From Neoscytalidium dimidiatum (lineage: Eukaryota > Ascomycota > Dothideomycetes > Botryosphaeriales > Botryosphaeriaceae): a stretch of 64,000 nucleotides of DNA. Positions 58,132 through 64,000 of the stretch are shown here, in pieces (the stretch's first letter is position 1; each line of letters opens with the position of its first letter). The notes under the pieces are model-generated. The model searched no databases and was not told the origin of the DNA. It saw only the letters and a list, made by a program, of their open reading frames with translations. The stretch is taken from assembly GCA_037367355.1 (NCBI GenBank), contig CM074698.1, forward strand, positions 434,001 through 498,000. Reading direction: 5' to 3'. The position numbers and the translations under genes were made by a program.

Positions 58132-59159
58132 TATAGATTTTCACTTAATTATTTAAAATTTGACTTATTTCTTTAATATCGTTCATAGCTGTAGAGAGGA
58201 AGCTTTAGCGAATTGCACATATACGGGTTATAAGAAAAGAAATAAGTATTTCTTAGAAATCGTCCGTACGCGCGTATACGAAATAACTAGAAGTATTAGA
58301 AGTACCTAGAAGTACTAGAATCTCTATAGTCGGGCCGGACTATAAATTAAGGTTGTAGTCCCTACGTTCTAACGCGGGTCGGTATAGGGTCGACATAGGG
58401 TCGACAACTTACTGGCTTGGCGCTCGGGGAATTTTGCTGATGCAGGGAAACCGACCGCGAAAGACAGACAAACCTTCGGTAGATTACCAGCCGAGCCAGA
58501 ATTTTGCGCTATTATACTTTTAAAGGTGCCGATATGCTTCCGTTGTAAATATATCAAGTACATCAAGATTTTTCCTTCTGTTACTTCAAAAAATGACATT
58601 TGGAACTATAATCAAGCGTTGGAGATAGCGTTGGACAAGCTAACCCTGCATTTCATACCTGATATATTTAGTTTGAATTCACTGGATTGTTCCCGATTAG
58701 CCAGTCACTATCTCACTTTCTGAGTGAAAATAGAACAGACACTAAGCCATCTCCATACAGATTTGATCAGGCTACGTATCTGGTGGTCTTGCTCGTCTTC
58801 AGACAAGCTACATTTTGACATCGAAAGTCACTGAGACGGGATTTTCGTAGTCTTGTCATTGTCTCGGAGTCCGTGACCCCAACCTGGTAACGTGCGCTCG
58901 TACTGACACGTGGCGTGACGCCAGTGGACGGCCTTGGAAAAAAAAATAGGCTTGGAGTATTGGCACTGAGCAATGCACATTGCCGAATACGGGACCGTTG
59001 TTTATGATTTAAACTCCGGTTCCATCAATCTAAGCTAATCTATTCTGGTCGATTTATGACTATGACTTTCCTCGAATTCCAGTTTTTGGTCATACTTTTT
59101 CCTGTTTATTCAAAGAGAGCTATCTCCAACAGACCCCAAAGCCTTGGAATGAGAGCATC
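58132..59159. other. AT-rich block with short palindromes and repeats
   Basis: Base composition shifts sharply to A/T from about 58135. It holds repeated AGAAGTA words (58285-58318), a near-palindrome TATAGTCGGGCCGGACTATA (58325-58344) and a doubled TAGGGTCGACA (58391-58409). This looks like decayed repeat DNA, possibly changed by RIP (repeat-induced point mutation), but no transposon protein is readable. Confidence 0.5.
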
Positions 59160-60503
59160 ATGTCCGCATATAATTCTGTCTCATCTCCTGTCGTATCAGG
59201 CCTAAAGCCTTTCGAAGTATGCATCCCTGACGTTAAATTGAAGACCTTGAATCAGCTACTGCGATTGCTCCCGGTTGTACCAGAACCTAGCGATGCTCAA
59301 GGCCATGATGACAGTGGTAATCGCGGAGGCGCCACATCCGCATGGCTCAGTGAAGCAAAAACGGCGCTAGAAAAAGCTGACTGGTAGTCAACTCAACACT
59401 TCTCGAAGTAGAGGTTGCTAACTGACTGTTCAGGCGTGTCGAGGAGGAACGCCTCAATTCTTTCCCAAATTATAAAATAGCATTAGAAGATCAAACGCAC
59501 GGAGAAACGCACACCATCCATTTCATCGCACTGTTCAGCACATCTCCAAGTGCTGTCCCCATCGTTCTCCTCCACAGCTGGATCGGGTCATTTGTCGAGT
59601 TCTTACCCATGCTGTCGCGTATCATGGCGCGTTTCCCGGATGCTTCGGAGCTTCCGTACCATGTCGTGGTTCCATCGCTTCCAGGTTATGCTTTTTCATC
59701 GACCCCGGCGCGGGACAGAAATTGGACAAATGAGGACAATGCGCGCTTGGTAAATCAACTGATGGTCAAGCTGGGCCTTGGAGCCAAACAAGGCCGTATT
59801 GGCGGCTATATGGCGTATGGCGGAGGTACTACTTCTTACATATGCCATGTACTGGCGAGGGAGTATAACGATTGTGCAGGTGTGCACTTGGTCTACGATC
59901 CACTGCAGCATCCGCTTTTTGCAGGCACCACGAGCGACGAGTACGACCCTGAAAGCTTAGCGATCATCGGAAATCTCTCCACAGATCAATCAAACAATGA
60001 TGATGACGCTCAAGAACATGGAGGAATCGATCTCGTGGACCTGGCTATCTCAAGCAGCCCGGTATCTTTGCTAGCTTGGATTGGGGATCGACTTCTTGGA
60101 TGGACAGACAAGAAAATCAGCCTCCGCATGATCCTACTCATTGTCGGGCTGCATTGGCTGACGGACACTTTCCCGAGCTCCTCACATGGACAGGTGTGTG
60201 TTGATCGAGTGATTCAGCTTTCGACAGAAACAAATCAACTAACGCCGAGAGAAGAGACCACCTACGGATAACATGGCGAGTATTTTTGAGGCCTTGATTA
60301 CTAATTCGGCGAAATCTGGGAAGCCTATTGCTATTTCTTATTTTGCTCACGTCGAACCACCCCGTGACAATTTTCACACTACTGCGGGTAATCGACTTAT
60401 TTGGAGAAAGCACCATATTGGCAGAGGCTACCTCGCCCTGGAAAGACCCGAGGAGCTCTTGAAAGATATTGAGGACTTCGTCGGATGGCTCAAAGCCAGG
60501 TGA
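59160..60503 (+). CDS. Epoxide-hydrolase-like protein lacking catalytic residues
   Basis: Exons 59160-59383, 59434-60193 and 60252-60503 (introns of 50 and 58 bases) give 411 residues, the usual length. The order follows the epoxide hydrolase family: N-terminal EHN domain, then VPIVLLHSWIGSFVEF at the HGWP position, YHVVVPSLPGYAFSSTP, GRIGGYMAYGGGTTSYICHVLA at the nucleophile elbow and RGYLALERPEELLKDIEDF at the end. Active enzymes have HGWPGS, GGDxG (Asp nucleophile) and GGHFAALE (His base). Here Pro is Ile, the nucleophile position (residue 206) is Gly, and the final His is missing. The frame and splices are intact, so this may be a dead enzyme kept for another role, or a young pseudogene. 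Confidence 0.75.
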
Positions 60504-61360
60504 TTTTGCAAATAACTACGCCTTTGTTGGGATAGAGGTGGATCCGGCTTGGCTGGATCATCTTCGTGGAATCCTTAGTATAATGGAAGAGAAGCTTTAC
60601 CTGAGGGCACAGAATGATAGAATCGCTGTTTTATATCAAGTTGGGGCGGCCTAATGACTTATTCTGACTGAGTTGGCAGAGGTAAGCTCGGAGACTCGCA
60701 GACATATTCATTTACAATGCCTCGTGCAAGAGAAGGGAGGCCGATGACCTTCTTGCAGATAGTATGGCACATGATTGAAAGAAGTTTGCTTGGACGAGGG
60801 GAGTGCTAGAGTCTGGACGAGAAGAGTGGTGTCTTACCGTTAGTTAACTTAGTCTCCACCGCTCTCGTCCCGGACGTGAAGGACAACCACTGTACAGGAC
60901 TTCGCAAAGCTTGTACTCACCAAGCATCAAGCACCTAGACGACATCAATAAAATAAACAGCGACATAGATCATTGTAATGATTGAAACTATTTCAGCATT
61001 CCGGACACACGATCTGCTATCCGTGCACTGATGGCAATGGTCTCAGGTCAGCAACGCAGTTGTATAGATATAATGGAGATCGACTGTATAATTAATATGG
61101 ATTGAGGATTGGAATCAAGGCCTAGAAATGGGATGGAAGAGTGATTAGAGCTTCTGTCGTAGGCTCCGCCGCACTATTCTACACCTCTTCGAATTCGTCT
61201 GGTCTTAAGAGTAAAACGATTGCGCCGCTAGACCACGTCCACCAAGATTGGTCAGATTTCTGAGTAGATCAAAGCATCAAGAGGTGCTTGGTGTGATACA
61301 GTGCGAGCAGCTTTCACATCTCTTCCAGATGTCGTAGACTGATAATATCACTAGTCCAAT
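60504..61360. other. Intergenic
   Basis: About 850 bases with no coding signal. Short words such as GTCTGGACGAGAAGAG and GAGGGGAGTGCTAGAG look repetitive but form no clear array. Confidence 0.35.
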
Positions 61361-61960
61361 TCAAACATTCGTGTCCCTCTGAAACGTGCACGTTAAAGGT
61401 GATAGATTTTCTCGGTTTTTCTCTTCTTTTCTCTTCTTTCTATTCCACATACGATACAACGTCATATGGCTCTTGATGAGGTCCAGAGTGACGAGGGTGC
61501 TGCAAATGCTAAGCTTGTCGACGAGCACGGTTGCGGCGATGATATGGGGCAGGCGGGCGGCGTGCCCGGCAGCTCCAGCATCGCGGACTGGGGCGTCGGC
61601 TCGGTGCCTCCTCCGCCGACGGTGCCCACCTCGATGAATGGCATGGTCACGGAAGCCTTCAGGCCGCCCTTGTGCGTTCTGCGACAGGGAGTCAGCACCG
61701 GGAGCGCTACACACGGGACGGGACGGGCCGGGCCGGGCCGGGCCGGCTTACTTACTGCTCCAGCAGGGCGAGCCAGTTGCCGCTGGCGATGACGACCTGG
61801 GCGACATCCACGCCGGTGGTGAGGAAGATGGCGGCCTGGGCGTTGAAGCCACCGACGCAGGAGAGGTTGGCGGCGGCAGCTGCGCCGACGATGTTCTCGT
61901 GTGCGGCGCAGTACAGCCGTGACCCGATGACTACGCGAGACCTCGCCGCCGCCGCCACCA
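61361..61960 (-). pseudogene. Relic of the C-terminal end of an HMG-CoA reductase
   Basis: Three pieces in order on the minus strand match the end of the HMG-CoA reductase catalytic domain. They are HENIVGAAAA, then VGGFNAQAAIFLTTGVDVAQ (about 61890-61780); after an apparent intron starting GTAAGT, KASVTMPFIEVGTVGGGGTE (about 61660); and in another frame LPHIIAATVLVDKLS with LIKSHM (about 61550-61465). The usual NAHAxN, QDPAQN and ESSNC texts are changed, a frame shift separates the second and third pieces, and the conserved segment between them is lost. The N-terminal two thirds of the enzyme are not present. The product cannot be active. In clusters, a second HMG-CoA reductase usually serves terpenoid formation. 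Confidence 0.68.
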
Positions 61961-62437
61961 CCACCACCACCACCAGCATCGACACCGCACCGCTTCGGAT
62001 GCACATCACCGGCCGCGCCGCCGCTAGTTGCGCGACTTCTCCGTTGCACCGCAGTGGCTCCATCGCGCGGCTCTCGGCATGCAGCTTCAGGCACGTCTCC
62101 AGCGTCGAGCGCGGCGCCTGCTCGAACTCCGCCGTCGGGCTGGCGTGGCTTGAGTCGTGGAATGCGTTGTCGACACCGCCGTATTCGCTTTTGCCTTCTT
62201 TCTCTTCTTTTTCTTCTTCTTCTTCGTCGTCGTTCTAGACGTGACCTATCGTAATACGCTCATCCGCTCCTCCCATTACTATTGTTGATAGGGAATTCTG
62301 CAATCATCTACATTCCACAGAAGACATCACGTTCAGCGTTTCAGCATGCAGCCGAGGCTCCCTTGCAAAACATGATGCAAAACCAAAAGCTCATTGACTA
62401 AAATCTCCGCAGGTGCATTAAATCATCGTCGCCATCA
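61961..62437. other. Intergenic with CT-rich and GCC tracts
   Basis: CACCAC and GCC triplet tracts at about 61945-61975 and a TTC-rich tract at about 62195-62230. No gene seen. Confidence 0.4.
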
Positions 62438-63450
62438 TCATGTCCACCTACGACGCCCAGAGTCCAGCTCCACATGCGGCGGCAAGTCACCCGGCGCCTC
62501 ATGCACCGTCCCATGCGCCAACCAGGACGTATCCGAATCAGGCGCCTCGACCACCGGCGTCCCCTTCTGATCCACTCCTCCTGCAGACAGCGGTTCCCGC
62601 TGCCAGCCTGCACCCGGCTGCGGATGCATGGCGTCGTCCCAGCCGTCGGGATGGTCCCCGTTGCGCGACGCTGCGCGCCGCTGCCGCACGGCTTTGAGGC
62701 CTATCCAGATGCCGGTGAAGAGCACCAGCGGGATGCCGACGCCTAGACCGACGCCCAGTGCGACTTTCACGATGGAGGCGTCGGGAAAGTCAGATGTGGT
62801 GGACTTGCCGAAGGCGACTGTGCTGCTGACGGTCACCGGGGTGGCTGCTGTCGTCGGCCGTGCGGATGCGACGAATGTGCTGATGGCGGCGCTGCTCGTG
62901 CTGGACGGTGTGGAGGTGGTGGATTGCGATGTTGTGGACGAAGTGGTCGCCGAGGACGAGGCTGCCGCGCTTGCGGTTTCGACTTCCTTGGTGATGTTGA
63001 AATAGTGGGAGGTGAAGCCGGTGGAGCTGCCCGGGTTGATCCAGAAGAAGTAGATGTGTGATTTGGTCCGGTTTGCGCCGTACGTCTGAACCGTCCATTT
63101 GAAGGACTGGTCCCCTGAGCCGCCGCCTTCGAAGGCTTGTTGTGGGTCACTGTCAGCCTTGCGTGTGCCCTCCGTCGTGTTTGCGCAGACCTACTGTGAA
63201 TCGTCTCAATCTGGATCCCGGACTCAAGGTCGATCTGTTGTTGAAAAAGTGCAATATAGTAGGAGCTGAGTGTCGTGGTCCATTCGATGGTCTGAATCGA
63301 ACCAAGTGCAAAGGCTGGGTTGGCTACGAAGTTGTTCGAGGGCCCGGGCTCGGTCGGATAGATCCAGAGATTATCATCATCGGCGACGGCAGCAAATACT
63401 AGTAGACTGAGCAATATGAGGCCTAGAAGGAAAGCATTCCATGCGGCCAT
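62438..63450 (-). CDS. Type I membrane protein with Ser/Thr-rich stalk (sensor- or wall-protein-like)
   Basis: Exons 63450-63195 and 63135-62438 with a 59-base intron (GTAGGT..AAG) give 317 residues. MAAWNAFLLGLILLSLLVFAAVA is a signal peptide. An ectodomain of about 110 residues (WIYPTEPGPSNNFVANPAF, IQTIEWTTTLSSYYIALFQQ, then SFKWTVQTYGANRTKSHIYFF and SGFT-like SSTGFTSHYFNITKEVE) has the look of a small beta-sandwich. A Ser/Thr/Ala stretch of about 60 residues, suited to O-mannosylation, leads to one membrane helix (VALGVGLGVGIPLVLFTGIWIGL) followed by basic residues (KAVRQRRAASR). The cytosolic tail is about 85 residues long. The layout equals that of fungal surface sensors with one membrane span. 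The ectodomain family is common in ascomycetes but not characterised. Confidence 0.82.
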
Positions 63451-64000
63451 TTGAAATGAGCGAGGTTAAAAACGATCTTGTACAAAGGTAACTTGCAAGG
63501 ACTAGTACATGCAGGGTAGAAGCCACTTATGGATGATATACGCGTGTGCGGGCGCGGTTCTGCACCAAAGCATGGCGGCTGAAGGATGGCCTCGGGGGGC
63601 CAGTAAGATCACGACGCGATAGACAGCAAACATGACGCTAGTCCAATGACGGAGGGGCCTGCGGCTCCCGCGCGCTAGATGGAACGTATCTCGGTTCTTC
63701 GTGTTGATCCATTGGCTTTGTAAATCCTTCTCCTGCTTTCCACTGTGGCACAGTAGTTGAACGTCCAGCAGAAACACGGCACTCGGTTATTTCAAGCGCC
63801 AGCTGTGACGAAAGAGGAAAGAACTCCGATAGAGAAACGTGAAATACAGTCAAGTGGAGCTGTGAATCGGATGTGCGTGCCCCGCTTAGTCCAACAATTC
63901 CATTGGGTGACATGGATCGCACCCATGTGCGGCGCGGTTGTCATGCACGGACATGGCCTCTGTATATCCTTATCTGGTCCCTCCGGTCGCCCCGAGTCGC
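63451..64000. other. Right-edge stretch, upstream of the membrane protein
   Basis: About 550 bases holding the promoter of the gene at 63450. Open frames of about 90 codons are present but none has recognisable text. A gene may begin beyond the edge. Confidence 0.35.

Noticed and set aside
1..64000. Polyketide or non-ribosomal peptide synthase clusters, CRISPR arrays, intact transposons, viral insertions
   Set aside because: No ketosynthase, adenylation, reverse transcriptase, transposase or spaced-repeat pattern was found on either strand.

Overview
The window looks like nuclear DNA of a filamentous ascomycete (Pezizomycotina). The signs are many introns of about 45-85 bases with GT..AG ends, HET-domain proteins, a Zn2Cys6 regulator, a fungal MICOS subunit (MIC12), ALG10, ECT1 and peroxisomal PTS1 tails. 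I cannot fix the class. No tRNA, rRNA, CRISPR array or intact transposon was seen.

Layout. (1) 1-4731: two tandem HET-domain genes on the minus strand, one intact and running off the left edge, one decayed. (2) 5972-6399: a small Cys-rich secreted protein. (3) 6705-18764: a compact set of seven metabolic and regulatory genes arranged as three divergent pairs plus a regulator: sugar-type MFS transporter / FAD amine oxidase; D-2-hydroxyacid dehydrogenase / Asp-Glu-hydantoin racemase-like protein; class II aldolase / DUF1338 (2-oxoadipate dioxygenase-decarboxylase family); then a Zn2Cys6 factor. It reads as a catabolic cluster. (4) 19490-25532: a 1,972-residue secreted Ser/Pro/Leu repeat protein. 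(5) 27446-29675: peroxisomal acyl-CoA oxidase. (6) 29676-32495: gene-poor DNA with degenerate repeats, followed by a HET gene whose frame is cut by one TGA. (7) 36007-37317: a secreted protein with five charged helical repeats separated by dibasic (Kex2-type) sites.

(8) 39245-50734: mostly housekeeping genes: FMN-dependent 2-hydroxyacid oxidase, ECT1, a conserved fungal protein, a steroid 5-alpha-reductase-family protein, MIC12 and ALG10. (9) 51823-56598: a very long CorA-like protein split by a frameshift at a (GA)7 tract. (10) 57352-62000: a degraded neighbourhood holding a truncated berberine-bridge-type FAD oxidase, an AT-rich block, an epoxide-hydrolase-like protein that has lost its catalytic residues, and an HMG-CoA reductase relic. 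(11) 62438-63450: a type I membrane protein with a Ser/Thr stalk.

The most interesting items are the divergent-pair catabolic cluster with DUF1338 at its core and CGG/CCG palindromes in its promoters, the kexin-type repeat precursor, the giant pentapeptide-repeat protein, and the possible relic of a terpenoid cluster at 57-62 kb. All exon boundaries were placed by eye from frame, GT..AG ends and family patterns.
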